Of a stretch of 17,138 nt of DNA, positions 7,232-14,917 are shown piece by piece. Positions within the stretch are counted from its first letter, which is position 1, and the number at the start of each line of letters is the position of its first letter. The position numbers were made by a program, and so were the translations under genes. Location of the stretch: contig JAEDLO010000030.1 in the NCBI GenBank assembly GCA_016295245.1, positions 1 to 17,138 on the forward strand, given 5' to 3'. Under the pieces are notes generated by a model. It had not been told where the DNA came from and did not search any database. It saw only the letters and a program-made list of their open reading frames with translations. Origin of the DNA: Bacteroidales bacterium. Lineage in GTDB: Bacteria > Bacteroidota > Bacteroidia > Bacteroidales > UBA932.

Positions 7232-7426
7232 ATGGCAAAGCTTAAATCCAACTCCGGTGCCAAAAAGCGCTTCGCGCTTACCGGATCGGGCAAGATCAAG
7301 AGGAAGCACGCTTACCACAGCCACATCCTCACCAAGAAGACCAAGAAACGTAAGAGAAATCTCGATCATTTCGCTATGCTCGAGAAGGCAGACTACGGTC
7401 GTGTAAAAGAAATGTTGGTTCTCTAA
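7232..7426 (+). CDS. rpmI: 50S ribosomal protein bL35
   Basis: A 64-residue basic protein of the large subunit. The family pattern is clear: MAKLKSNSGAKKRF at the start, then LTGSGKIKRKHAYHSHIL and TKKTKKRKRNL, and a C-terminal LEKADYGRVKEML. Length is normal. It lies between infC (36-nt gap) and rplT (13-nt gap), the arrangement found across bacteria. The gap before it (7196-7231) is almost entirely A and T, with repeated TTAACA motifs and no SD. Such A-rich start regions are usual for efficient translation in Bacteroidota. Confidence 0.97.
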   Translation: MAKLKSNSGAKKRFALTGSGKIKRKHAYHSHILTKKTKKRKRNLDHFAMLEKADYGRVKEMLVL

Positions 7427-7439
7427 AAAGTATTGAATT

Positions 7440-7784
7440 ATGCCTAGATCAGTCAACTCTGTAGCCTCAAGGGCTCGCCGTAAGAAGATTCTCAAGAGAA
7501 CCCGCGGTAACTTCCTTTCAAGGAAGAATGTATGGACAGTAGCAAAGAACACCTACGAGAAAGGTCTTACCTACGCTTATCGTGACCGTAGGGCCAAGAA
7601 GCGCAATTTCCGCGCACTCTGGATTCAGAGAATCAATGCTGCCGCACGCCAGTACGGTATGTCATATTCTCAGTTCATGGGCAAACTCAACGCACAGAAC
7701 ATCGGTCTCAACCGCAAGGTTCTCGCTGACCTCGCCATGAACAATCCTCAGGCATTCGAAGCTATCATTAATTCTGTAAAATAA
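7440..7784 (+). CDS. rplT: 50S ribosomal protein bL20
   Basis: A 114-residue protein needed early in 50S assembly; it binds 23S rRNA directly. It begins MPRSVNSVASRARRKKILKRTRG, the basic N-terminal extension of bL20, followed by the globular part with FRALWIQRINAAAR, YSQFMGKL and LNRKVLADLAMNNPQAF. Length is normal. In E. coli L20 represses translation of rpmI-rplT by binding the leader; I see no obvious copy of that structure in the short leader here. Its TAA at 7782-7784 is separated by a single base from the GTG of lepB, so lepB is probably translated by coupling to it. Confidence 0.97.
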   Translation: MPRSVNSVASRARRKKILKRTRGNFLSRKNVWTVAKNTYEKGLTYAYRDRRAKKRNFRALWIQRINAAARQYGMSYSQFMGKLNAQNIGLNRKVLADLAMNNPQAFEAIINSVK

Positions 7785-7785
7785 A

Positions 7786-9090
7786 GTGAGCCTGAAGGAA
7801 TTCACCTCTAACAGATGGACAAAGTTCATTTTCTGGACTTTGCTTTATCTTGCGTGGGTGATTTGGCTTGGGAACTACTGGTGGCTCTTCGGACTGGTTG
7901 TCATCTTCGACATCTTCATCACCCGCAAAGTCCACTGGAATTTCTGGAAGAAGAGATACAAGGAGGGCGAGAAGCACAGCGCTTGGAACGAATGGCTTGA
8001 TGCTATCGTTTTCGCCGTAATTGTAGTGAGTTTTCTGAACATCTTCTTCTTTCAGGCCTTCAAAATTCCTTCATCTTCAATGGAGAGCAGTCTCTACACC
8101 GGAGACCATCTCTTTGTAAGCAAGCTCTCATACGGTCCGAGAGTGGTTCAGACCCCTCTCACCATCCCTTTCACCCACAATGTCTTTCTGGGAAAAGAGT
8201 CCTACTCGACCCTGATCCACAGAGACTACCGCAGGCTTAAGGGATTCGGGCAGGTAAAGCGCGGCGATTGCGTCGTCTTCAATTTCCCTAACGGTGATAC
8301 CGTTCTGCGAAGCAACCCTGCCCTCGACTACTACGCTCTTGTGCGCATTTACGGCCGTGAGGCCTTCGCTCCCGAAGACCTAATCGTCCGCCCTGCAGAC
8401 AAGACCGACCACTATGTCAAAAGATGTGTGGCAGTAGCCGGAGATGTCCTTGAAGTCAAGGACGGACTTGTATGGGTGAACGGAGAGCAGCAGGAGGTTT
8501 ATCCCGGAGTCCAGCTGAGCTATGCGGTCCTGACCAATGGCCAGCGTATCAACTCCAAGACCCTCTCAAGGCTCGGAATCAAGGAAACGGACTGCTACTA
8601 CGATCCGAATCTTCCGGGCTACAGGGCAATGCCTCTTACTTCGGAGCAGCTTGACCGGGTCAAGACACTGCCTAACGTCGTTTCCGTACACTGCGAGCTC
8701 GACCGCAACGCCACTGCTTCAAGCAAAGAGATTTTCCCTTACTCCGACGCCTACGGCTGGACCAGGGACTACTTCGGACCGCTCGAGATTCCTTCAAAGG
8801 GCAAGACTGTCAAGCTTGATTCTGTCAGCCTTCCGCTCTACGAAAGACTCATCAGCGTCTATGAGAAGTCAGACCTTCAGGAAGCTCTCCGCAAAGGAGA
8901 ATACACTTTCAAACAGGATTACTACTTTATGATGGGAGACAACAGACACAACTCTCTCGACTCCCGGTACTGGGGCTTCGTTCCCGAGGACCACATAGTC
9001 GGAAAGCCTTTTGTAATCTGGTTCTCCTCAGACGGGGAAAAGAAGTTCCCTAAGAATATCAGATGGGGCAGGATCTTCAAATTTGTCTAG
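7786..9090 (+). CDS. lepB: Signal peptidase I, long Bacteroidota type
   Basis: Type I leader peptidase (S26) removing signal peptides from exported proteins at the inner membrane; 434 residues. Two hydrophobic segments lie near the N-terminus (about 13-46), followed by a third (about 72-91) that anchors the catalytic domain. Box B IPSSSME places the catalytic serine at Ser98; box D VKRCVAVAGD places the general base at Lys212. Box E GDNRHNSLDSRYWG is at 384-397. About 160 residues separate boxes D and E, far more than in the E. coli enzyme; this large insert and the extra N-terminal helices are typical of Bacteroidota LepB. The GTG at 7786, one base after the rplT stop, gives a product starting like its relatives. 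Being downstream of rplT ties export capacity to ribosome synthesis (inference). Confidence 0.93.
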   Translation: MSLKEFTSNRWTKFIFWTLLYLAWVIWLGNYWWLFGLVVIFDIFITRKVHWNFWKKRYKEGEKHSAWNEWLDAIVFAVIVVSFLNIFFFQAFKIPSSSMESSLYTGDHLFVSKLSYGPRVVQTPLTIPFTHNVFLGKESYSTLIHRDYRRLKGFGQVKRGDCVVFNFPNGDTVLRSNPALDYYALVRIYGREAFAPEDLIVRPADKTDHYVKRCVAVAGDVLEVKDGLVWVNGEQQEVYPGVQLSYAVLTNGQRINSKTLSRLGIKETDCYYDPNLPGYRAMPLTSEQLDRVKTLPNVVSVHCELDRNATASSKEIFPYSDAYGWTRDYFGPLEIPSKGKTVKLDSVSLPLYERLISVYEKSDLQEALRKGEYTFKQDYYFMMGDNRHNSLDSRYWGFVPEDHIVGKPFVIWFSSDGEKKFPKNIRWGRIFKFV

Positions 9091-9098
9091 GTTTTCAT

Positions 9099-9129
9099 TT
9101 GGAAATCAGAAAATTATGAACGATATTTG
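9099..9129 (+). promoter_or_regulatory. Promoter for rpmB-rpmG-DUF4295
   Basis: GATATTTG at 9122-9129 matches TAnnTTTG at seven of eight positions. A TTG at 9099-9101 precedes it by 20 nt, fitting a -33 element. The resulting leader of about 30 nt is purine- and A-rich with no SD. No terminator is visible between lepB and this promoter, so some readthrough is possible. Confidence 0.5.
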
Positions 9130-9166
9130 CAGCCCCCGAAACAAGAAATAAAAAGAATAAACAGAT

Positions 9167-9409
9167 ATGGCAAAGGTTTGTGAAATAACCGGAAGGAAAA
9201 GGATGAAAGGCAACAACGTTGCCCATTCCAAGCTGCGCACCAAGCGCGACTTCTCCATCAACCTCAAGAACAAGCGTTTCTGGAGCGAGGAGGAGCAGAG
9301 GTACATCACCCTCAAGGTTTCTTGCAAGGGTATGAGAATCATCGAGAAGAACGGCCTTGAGGCTACTCTCCGCGATGCCAAGAAGAAAGGATTGATTAAC
9401 CTTGTTTAA
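9167..9409 (+). CDS. rpmB: 50S ribosomal protein bL28
   Basis: An 80-residue large-subunit protein. It opens MAKVCEITGRKRMKGNNVAHS, the bL28 signature, continues with KRFWSEEEQRYITLKVSCKGMR, and ends with the helical IIEKNGLEATLRDAKKKGLI. Length is normal. The single N-terminal cysteine is not part of a zinc ribbon, so this is the zinc-free form. It heads a three-gene unit with rpmG (10-nt gap) and a DUF4295 gene. The start region is A-rich and lacks an SD. Confidence 0.97.
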   Translation: MAKVCEITGRKRMKGNNVAHSKLRTKRDFSINLKNKRFWSEEEQRYITLKVSCKGMRIIEKNGLEATLRDAKKKGLINLV

Positions 9410-9419
9410 ATTTTAAGTT

Positions 9420-9608
9420 ATGGCAAAGAAAGCAAAGGGAAACAGGGTGCAGGTCATCCTCGAGTGCACTGAGCAGAAAGCAAGCGGTGTACCTGGAATG
9501 TCTCGTTACATTACTACCAAGAACAAGAAGAACACTCCTGACCGTCTCGAGCGCAGGAAGTACAACCCTTACCTCAAGAAGGTAACCGTTCATCGTGAAA
9601 TCAAATAA
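9420..9608 (+). CDS. rpmG: 50S ribosomal protein bL33
   Basis: A 62-residue large-subunit protein with the family pattern MAKKAKGNRVQVILECTEQ, then YITTKNKKNTPDRLERRKYNPYLKKV and a terminal VHREIK. The two CxxC pairs of the zinc-binding form are absent (only one Cys), so this is the zinc-independent type. It lies between rpmB and the DUF4295 gene, the usual order in Bacteroidota. No SD precedes it. Confidence 0.97.
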   Translation: MAKKAKGNRVQVILECTEQKASGVPGMSRYITTKNKKNTPDRLERRKYNPYLKKVTVHREIK

Positions 9609-9610
9609 TT

Positions 9611-9616
9611 AAGGAG
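9611..9616 (+). promoter_or_regulatory. SD sequence of the DUF4295 gene
   Basis: AAGGAG lies eight bases before the ATG at 9625 and two bases after the rpmG stop. Among the protein genes here only this one and infC have a strong SD, and both share the context AATTAAGGAG. Confidence 0.65.
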
Positions 9617-9624
9617 ATCAGAAT

Positions 9625-9783
9625 ATGGCAAAGAAAGCCGTCGCAACATTCGCAGCAAAGGCCGGTGCCAAGAGCATGGTCAAGTGCATCCGTATGGAGA
9701 AATCCCCAAAGACAGGTGCGTATGTCTTCACAGAGCAGCTCGTAGAGGCTGAGAAGGCAAAAGATTTCTTCGCTAAGAAGTAA
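9625..9783 (+). CDS. DUF4295 family small basic protein
   Basis: A 52-codon gene beginning MAKKAVATFAAKAGAKSMVK and ending KAKDFFAKK. It fits the DUF4295 family, a very small lysine-rich protein conserved in Bacteroidota and regularly encoded after rpmB and rpmG. An ATG preceded by AAGGAG at 8-nt spacing and an immediate downstream terminator support it as a real gene. Its gene order, size and charge suggest a ribosome-associated role. I recall that a Bacteroidota-specific large-subunit protein (bL38) was seen in the Flavobacterium johnsoniae ribosome, but I cannot confirm that it belongs to this family. Function is otherwise unknown. Confidence 0.88.
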   Translation: MAKKAVATFAAKAGAKSMVKCIRMEKSPKTGAYVFTEQLVEAEKAKDFFAKK

Positions 9784-9802
9784 TTCACATTACATACACA
9801 TC

Positions 9803-9847
9803 AAGAAAGCGGTCGATAAGTGATTATTGACCGCTTTCTTCTTAATT
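9803..9847 (+). terminator. Strong terminator after the rpmB-rpmG-DUF4295 unit
   Basis: A perfect 12-bp stem (9803-9814 with 9829-9840, AAGAAAGCGGTC/GACCGCTTTCTT) extends inward by one G-T and four A-T pairs to a GTGA loop, a GNRA-type tetraloop, for about 17 bp in all. The stem's T-rich right end and CTTAATT form the tail. It separates the ribosomal genes from ftsY. Confidence 0.88.
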
Positions 9848-9884
9848 AGGCCCCAGGTGCGGGGCTGCATTACGCAATTATTCG

Positions 9885-9892
9885 TATATTTG
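9885..9892 (+). promoter_or_regulatory. -7 box of the ftsY promoter
   Basis: TATATTTG is an exact -7 consensus six bases before the ATG at 9899, the same spacing as at the DUF4199 gene, so a leaderless or nearly leaderless message is expected. I see no clear -33 TTG. Confidence 0.65.
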
Positions 9893-9898
9893 TATGTT

Positions 9899-10783
9899 AT
9901 GGCAATAAGTTTCTTTCAAAGGATATCTCGAGCCGTCGCAGGCAAGTCGCGGGTTGATGATGATACCTTGGACGCTATGGAGGAAGCCCTCATAGAGTCC
10001 GATATGGGCGTTGACACCACCCTGAAGATTATCGACAATCTTGAAGAGCGTGTCCACAAGGACAAATTTATGTCCTTCGACGAACTTGTCGGCTATCTGC
10101 GTGAGGAAATCGGTCTGCTCATCGATGAAGACAAGGAGCCTGTGGATTTCTCCAAAAAGCCCTATGTCATCCTCGTGGTGGGTGTGAACGGAGTCGGAAA
10201 GACCACCACCATAGGCAAACTGTCAAAGAAGCTCAAGTCCGAGGGCCACAAGGTCATCCTTGGGGCAGCTGACACCTTCCGCGCGGCCGCAGTTGACCAA
10301 TTGACCATCTGGGCGGAGCGTGCCGGAGTTGACCTCGTCAAGCAGGCTATGGGCTCGGATCCTGCCTCCGTTGCCTACGACACCGTCAGCGCGGCTGTCG
10401 CAAGAGGTGCCGATGTCGCCATCATCGACACGGCCGGCCGCCTTCACAACAGGGTGGACTTGATGAACGAGCTCACCAAGATTCGAAATGTCATTGCCAA
10501 GGTCATCCCTGACGGCCCTCACGACGTGATGCTTGTAATCGACGCCTCGACCGGCCAGAATGCCTTCCAGCAGGCCAAGGAGTTCTCCCGCGCGACCTCG
10601 ATCACATCCCTCGCGGTCACCAAGCTCGACGGTACCGCCAAGGGCGGCGTGGTAGTCGGCGTGTCCGATCGCTTCCACATCCCTGTCAAATACATCGGAG
10701 TGGGCGAGGGGATAGACGACCTCAAAGTGTTCAACAAGGCGGAGTTTGTAGCGAAACTCTTCCAGCCTGAAGATTTGAAATAA
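9899..10783 (+). CDS. ftsY: Signal recognition particle receptor FtsY
   Basis: GTPase receptor at the inner membrane that accepts ribosome-nascent chain complexes from SRP (Ffh) and passes them to SecYEG. 294 residues: a short amphipathic start (MAISFFQRISRAVAGK), the N helical bundle (about 15-85) and the NG GTPase domain. G1 is GVNGVGKT (95-102), DTFRAAAVDQL is at 125-135, G3 is DTAGR (177-181), G4 is TKLDGTAKGG (241-250), and the closing GVGEGIDDL is at 267-275. The long acidic A domain of E. coli FtsY is missing, so membrane contact must depend on the N-terminal helix, as in many bacteria. The ATG at 9899 is right; an in-frame TTG at 9827 lies inside the preceding terminator. pheT follows after 15 nt, probably on the same message. 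Confidence 0.96.
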   Translation: MAISFFQRISRAVAGKSRVDDDTLDAMEEALIESDMGVDTTLKIIDNLEERVHKDKFMSFDELVGYLREEIGLLIDEDKEPVDFSKKPYVILVVGVNGVGKTTTIGKLSKKLKSEGHKVILGAADTFRAAAVDQLTIWAERAGVDLVKQAMGSDPASVAYDTVSAAVARGADVAIIDTAGRLHNRVDLMNELTKIRNVIAKVIPDGPHDVMLVIDASTGQNAFQQAKEFSRATSITSLAVTKLDGTAKGGVVVGVSDRFHIPVKYIGVGEGIDDLKVFNKAEFVAKLFQPEDLK

Positions 10784-10798
10784 ATTAATTCTGAATAT

Positions 10799-13243
10799 AT
10801 GAAGCTCAGTTACAATTGGCTTAAGGATTATCTGAAATGTGACCTCAGCGCCCAGCAGATTGCAGACGCGATGACCTCCATAGGAATAGAGGTTGACGGA
10901 GTAGAAGAGCAGGAGTCCATCCCCGGCGGTCTTGCCGGCGTAGTGGTGGCTAAGGTGCTCGAGTGTGAGAACCATCCGGATTCGGACCACCTCCACATTA
11001 CCAAGGTGGACACCGGAAGCGGCGAGCCCCTGCAGGTTGTCTGCGGCGCTCCCAATGTCGCAGCCGGCCAGAAGGTGCTCTTCGCCCAGATTGGAACCGT
11101 CCTCCCGGGTGACTTCAAGATTAAGAAGTCAAAGATCCGCGGAGTCGAATCTCTCGGTATGATTTGCGCCGAGGACGAACTTGGCATTGGCAACAGCCAC
11201 GACGGCATTATGGTTCTTCCTGAGGATACCCCGCTCGGACTCAGCGCCAAGGAGTATCTCGGCCTCCAGACCCAGGCTGTCATAGAATACGAGATTACCG
11301 CAAACCGCGTCGATGCCGCATCCCATTGGGGTGTCGCCCGCGACCTCTATGCATATATGAAGCTCAACGGCATCCCTTGCGAGCTGGTGAAGCCTGACGT
11401 TTCAGGCCTTCCCGACGGCGGCGCCCAGGGCGGCCTGGACATCGAGCTGCTCGACGCCGAGGGTGCTCCGCGCTACTGCGGCGTGACCATCGAGGGCGTC
11501 AAGGTGGCTCCGTCTCCGGAATGGCTTCAGAAAAAGCTTATGAGCATAGGCCTGAAGCCTATCAACAATATCGTTGATATCTCCAACTTCGTCCTCTTCG
11601 AGCTTGGCCAGCCGCTTCACACCTTTGACGCCGACCGCGTTACCGGCGGCAAGGTGATTGTGCGCAGGGCCGCTCAGGGCGAGATTATCAAGACCCTTGA
11701 CGGCGTTGAGCGCAAGCTCTGCGACAAGGATATGGTCATCGCCAACCAGGATGGTCCTATGTGCATCGCGGGTGTCTTCGGCGGTGAGGAGAGCGGCGTG
11801 AGCGACTCCACCGTCAACGTCTTCGTCGAGAGCGCCTACTTCGACCCGGCATCAGTGCGCCGCAGCTCAAAGAGCCAGGGCCTGCAGACCGACGCCTCCT
11901 TCCGCTTCGAGCGCGGCGCCGACCCTCAGGTGAGCGATTACGCCCTCAAGCGTGCTGCCCATCTCATCCTCGAATGCGCCGGCGGCAAGATTTGCGGCCC
12001 GATCAAGGAGCTTTACCCGAAGCCGATCGAGCGCAAACAAATCGAGCTCGACTACGGCCGTATCGAGAAGCTCATCGGCATCCACATCGGTCGAGAGGTG
12101 ATCGAGACCATCCTCGAAGCCCTCTGCTACGACTTCATCGAGAAGGGAGAGAATGGTGCAAAGGTTGCCGCCCCTTCCTATATGGTTGACGTGACCCGCG
12201 AATGCGACGTCATCGAGGAAATCCTGCGCATCTACGGCTACAACAACGTGCCGCTGCCGCAGCATATGAAGATGTCTGTCAACGCCACCCCGAAACCGGA
12301 CCCTGAGGCCATCAAGAACGGCATATCCAACTTCCTCGCAGCCAACGGCTTCGTGGAGATAATGAACAACTCACTGACCAAGGGAGAATACTACGACAAG
12401 CTCAGCACCTTCCCTGCCGAGCGTTGCGTGCGCATCGTCAACCCGCTCAGCCAGGACCTCAACGTGATGCGCCAGACCCTGATACTCAGCGGCCTGGAGG
12501 TAATCGCATACAACCTCAACCGCCAGATGAGCAGCCTGAGGACCTTCGAGTACGGAAGCGTTTACCAGCGCCTCCCGGAAAAGGACTCACAGAAGCTCGA
12601 GGGCTACGAGGAGCACCAGTGCTTCACCCTGATGATGACCGGCGCGGCCGACAAGTCCTGGAGGACCGAGAACGCCAAGAGTAGCTACTTCCTGCTCAAG
12701 GGCTACTTCGAGCTGCTGCTCAAGCGCTACGGCATCGACATCTACCAGCTCTTCACCGATGCCGCACCTTCAGACATCTTCGCCGAAGGTATGGTTTACA
12801 CCCTGCCGGGCAGCAAGCAGACCCTCGCCACCCTCGGCACGGTCAACCCTGCCCTCGCGCGCCGCTTCGGCGTAAAGCAGCCTGTCTTCGCGCTTGAAAT
12901 CAACTGGCCGGCCCTCTTCACCCTCATCAAGAGGGGCAAGGTGGCATTCAGCGAACTGCCTCGCTTCCCTGAGGTGCGCCGCGACCTCGCGCTGCTCCTC
13001 GACGAGTCGGTAAGCTACGCCCAGCTTCGCGCCCTGGCTTTCAAGCAGGCCAGGAAACTGCTCAAGCAGGTGGGTCTGTTCGACGTCTACAGAGGTGACA
13101 AGATCCCTCAGGGCAAGAAGCAGTACGCCTTGAGCTTCACCATCCAGGACCCGGAGAGAACCCTTACCGACCAGGATACCGAGAGGCTTATGGACAAGCT
13201 CCTGAACGCATTCAAGAGCGAGTTCGGCGCCCAGCTCAGATAG
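10799..13243 (+). CDS. pheT: Phenylalanyl-tRNA synthetase beta subunit
   Basis: Beta chain of the heterotetrameric class II PheRS; 814 residues, normal for the long bacterial form. It starts MKLSYNWLKDYL. The EMAP/OB-fold tRNA-binding domain spans about 40-155. The B3/B4 editing module (about 210-385) includes MSIGLKPINNIVDISNFV (248-265) and FRFERGADP. The B5 domain is about 405-480. The catalytic-like core (about 490-700) holds NNSLTKGEYYD and VNPLSQDLNVMRQTL. The C-terminal ferredoxin-like anticodon-binding (FDX-ACB) domain is about 718-812 and begins SELPRFPEVRRDLAL. The alpha-subunit gene pheS is not in the window, as is common in this phylum. It sits 15 nt after ftsY and 13 nt before the DUF4296 gene. 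No SD precedes it. Confidence 0.97.
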   Translation: MKLSYNWLKDYLKCDLSAQQIADAMTSIGIEVDGVEEQESIPGGLAGVVVAKVLECENHPDSDHLHITKVDTGSGEPLQVVCGAPNVAAGQKVLFAQIGTVLPGDFKIKKSKIRGVESLGMICAEDELGIGNSHDGIMVLPEDTPLGLSAKEYLGLQTQAVIEYEITANRVDAASHWGVARDLYAYMKLNGIPCELVKPDVSGLPDGGAQGGLDIELLDAEGAPRYCGVTIEGVKVAPSPEWLQKKLMSIGLKPINNIVDISNFVLFELGQPLHTFDADRVTGGKVIVRRAAQGEIIKTLDGVERKLCDKDMVIANQDGPMCIAGVFGGEESGVSDSTVNVFVESAYFDPASVRRSSKSQGLQTDASFRFERGADPQVSDYALKRAAHLILECAGGKICGPIKELYPKPIERKQIELDYGRIEKLIGIHIGREVIETILEALCYDFIEKGENGAKVAAPSYMVDVTRECDVIEEILRIYGYNNVPLPQHMKMSVNATPKPDPEAIKNGISNFLAANGFVEIMNNSLTKGEYYDKLSTFPAERCVRIVNPLSQDLNVMRQTLILSGLEVIAYNLNRQMSSLRTFEYGSVYQRLPEKDSQKLEGYEEHQCFTLMMTGAADKSWRTENAKSSYFLLKGYFELLLKRYGIDIYQLFTDAAPSDIFAEGMVYTLPGSKQTLATLGTVNPALARRFGVKQPVFALEINWPALFTLIKRGKVAFSELPRFPEVRRDLALLLDESVSYAQLRALAFKQARKLLKQVGLFDVYRGDKIPQGKKQYALSFTIQDPERTLTDQDTERLMDKLLNAFKSEFGAQLR

Positions 13244-13256
13244 AGACCCCGAGGCT

Positions 13257-13859
13257 ATGAAGTTCACCCTGCGCCACATCCTTGCGCTATGCCTGCTCAT
13301 CCTGTGCGTCTGCTCCTGCAGCCGTCAGGGGCGCATCATTCCGCGAAACAAGATGAAGCAGATCTACAAGGAGATACTGCTTTCGGACCAGTGGCTCAGG
13401 GAGAACAGCAAATACAAGGCAAAGGCCGACACGACCCTCTTCTTCGACCCGATATTCGAGAAGTACGGCTACGACTTCGAGGACTTCGACGCATCGATAA
13501 AGCACTATCTGCGTAAGCCCGACGAGTTCTCCACCCTCTTCATCGAGATCAGTGACGAGCTCACCAAAGAAGCCGAGAAGATGAACAAAGACCTGGAGGA
13601 AGAAAGGCGCATCAACGCGCTGCTGGACTCCTTCGAGCCTTACAAGCCTCACAACTTCAAGACCGATTCTACCCGCTGGTCCCTTGAAACGATCCTCTGG
13701 TCGCGTACTAAAGGGGCTGTGGATACCCTCTCGCAGGATACGACTGTGGTCAAGGAAGAGAACCTCTCCCTCCAGATAGACGAGAATGTGCTGCTGAAAA
13801 TGGGATCGGTCAAGCTCCCTGTCGAGCGGAAAGAAAGAGAATTGATAATAGAACGATAA
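13257..13859 (+). CDS. DUF4296 family lipoprotein
   Basis: A 200-residue predicted lipoprotein. The hydrophobic start (about 6-20) ends in VCSC, making Cys21 the probable lipid-modified residue. RIIPRNKMKQIYKEILLSDQWL (26-47) and FFDPIFEKYGYDFEDFDASIKHYL (62-85) match the DUF4296 pattern of Bacteroidota, whose function is unknown. Residues 95-120 are charged and helical (EKMNKDLEEERR), possibly a coiled coil; the remaining C-terminal 80 residues are less conserved in type and end in a charged RKERELIIER. It follows pheT by 13 nt and precedes deoC by one base, so it is probably cotranscribed with both. Confidence 0.82.
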   Translation: MKFTLRHILALCLLILCVCSCSRQGRIIPRNKMKQIYKEILLSDQWLRENSKYKAKADTTLFFDPIFEKYGYDFEDFDASIKHYLRKPDEFSTLFIEISDELTKEAEKMNKDLEEERRINALLDSFEPYKPHNFKTDSTRWSLETILWSRTKGAVDTLSQDTTVVKEENLSLQIDENVLLKMGSVKLPVERKERELIIER

Positions 13860-13860
13860 T

Positions 13861-14754
13861 ATGATGAATTATTTGGAAAAATACTCTTACACTCCTGATG
13901 AGAGCCGGATTGCCTCAAATCTCGACTCCATCGCCTCCAATCTTGATGCCTTCGCTTCTGAAGAAACCTACAAGAAGTGCTTCTCTGTTATGGACCTTAC
14001 GACCCTGAGGACCAATGACACTCCAGACTACGTGAAGCTTTTTGTCGAGAAGGTAAACGGCCTCCAGCAGGCATATCCGGCATACCCGCTTCCGGCTTCA
14101 GTCTGCGTTTATCCAAACTTCGCCGAGACGGTCGCCCGGACCAGAAATAATCCTGAACTCCACGTGACCGTGGTTTCGAGCTGCTTCCCTTCGGCCCAGA
14201 GCTTCATTGAGGTCAAGGAACTCGAATGCGCCCTTGCCGTGAGAAACGGCGCAGAGGAAATCGACATCGTCCTCGCCCTCAACTCTTTCCTCGAAGGCGA
14301 CGGCCAGAAGGCCTTTGACGAGATTGTCCGTATGAAGCAGGTCATCGACAGCGAAGCCGCAAAGCTCGGCCGCAAGGTGGTGCTCAAGGTGATTCTTGAA
14401 ACCGGCCTGCTCGTAAGCCTCGAGAATATCGCGAACGCTTCCTTCCTGGCAATGGAAGCCGGCGCCGACTTCATCAAGACCTCTACCGGCAAGGTTGACG
14501 TCAACGCCACTCCTGCTGCCGCCTTCGTGATGTGCGAGTGCATCGCCGCGTACTACAAGGCAAGCGGCCGCAAGGTCGGCTTCAAGGCGGCAGGCGGCAT
14601 CTCCACCGCCAAGGACGCCCTCTGCTACTACTCCATCGTCGCCAATGTCCTCGGCCACGACTGGCTCGACAAGAGCCTCTTCCGTCTTGGCGTGAGCCGT
14701 CTGGGCAACAGTCTTATCAGCGCCATCGAGCAGACTACGGTAAAATACTTCTAA
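13861..14754 (+). CDS. deoC: Deoxyribose-phosphate aldolase
   Basis: Class I aldolase cleaving 2-deoxyribose 5-phosphate to glyceraldehyde 3-phosphate and acetaldehyde in deoxynucleoside breakdown; cytoplasmic. 297 residues, longer than the E. coli enzyme (about 260) through an N-terminal extension. MDLTTLR (44-50), SVCVYPNF (80-87) and VVSSCFPS (104-111) are family strands. EEIDIV places the catalytic Asp at 135. GADFIKTSTGK places the Schiff-base Lys at 206, and GFKAAGGI places the second Lys at 242, equivalent to E. coli Asp102, Lys167 and Lys201. Two adjacent ATG codons (13861 and 13864) could each start it. No thymidine phosphorylase or phosphopentomutase gene lies nearby. A strong terminator follows. 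Confidence 0.95.
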   Translation: MMNYLEKYSYTPDESRIASNLDSIASNLDAFASEETYKKCFSVMDLTTLRTNDTPDYVKLFVEKVNGLQQAYPAYPLPASVCVYPNFAETVARTRNNPELHVTVVSSCFPSAQSFIEVKELECALAVRNGAEEIDIVLALNSFLEGDGQKAFDEIVRMKQVIDSEAAKLGRKVVLKVILETGLLVSLENIANASFLAMEAGADFIKTSTGKVDVNATPAAAFVMCECIAAYYKASGRKVGFKAAGGISTAKDALCYYSIVANVLGHDWLDKSLFRLGVSRLGNSLISAIEQTTVKYF

Positions 14755-14777
14755 ACAGGGGATTTTCCTGTAATAAC

Positions 14778-14835
14778 AAGCCTTCCGGACTGACTCCTCC
14801 GACCCATCTGGAGCCGTTCCGGAAGGCTTTTTTTT
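14778..14835 (+). terminator. Rho-independent terminator after deoC
   Basis: A perfect 12-bp stem (14778-14789 with 14818-14829, AAGCCTTCCGGA/TCCGGAAGGCTT) encloses a shorter CTCC/GGAG inner stem. Eight T (14828-14835), the first two within the stem, provide the tail. It closes the ftsY-pheT-DUF4296-deoC unit. Confidence 0.92.
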
Positions 14836-14861
14836 GTCTGCCTGACAATAAACGATTAAGC

Positions 14862-14894
14862 TTGATATAAAACGGATAATCATTCGGACCTTTG
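14862..14894 (+). promoter_or_regulatory. Possible promoter for the lipoprotein/DUF3575 pair
   Basis: GACCTTTG at 14887-14894 matches TAnnTTTG at seven of eight positions, and a TTG at 14862-14864 lies 22 nt upstream. It is the only candidate between the deoC terminator and the next gene, but the match is imperfect. Confidence 0.4.
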
Positions 14895-14917
14895 CAGCAG
14901 ACCAAATGTACTTGATT

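Noticed and set aside
9827..9898. Upstream TTG start for ftsY
   Set aside because: It lies inside the terminator hairpin, before the -7 box, and adds residues unlike FtsY.
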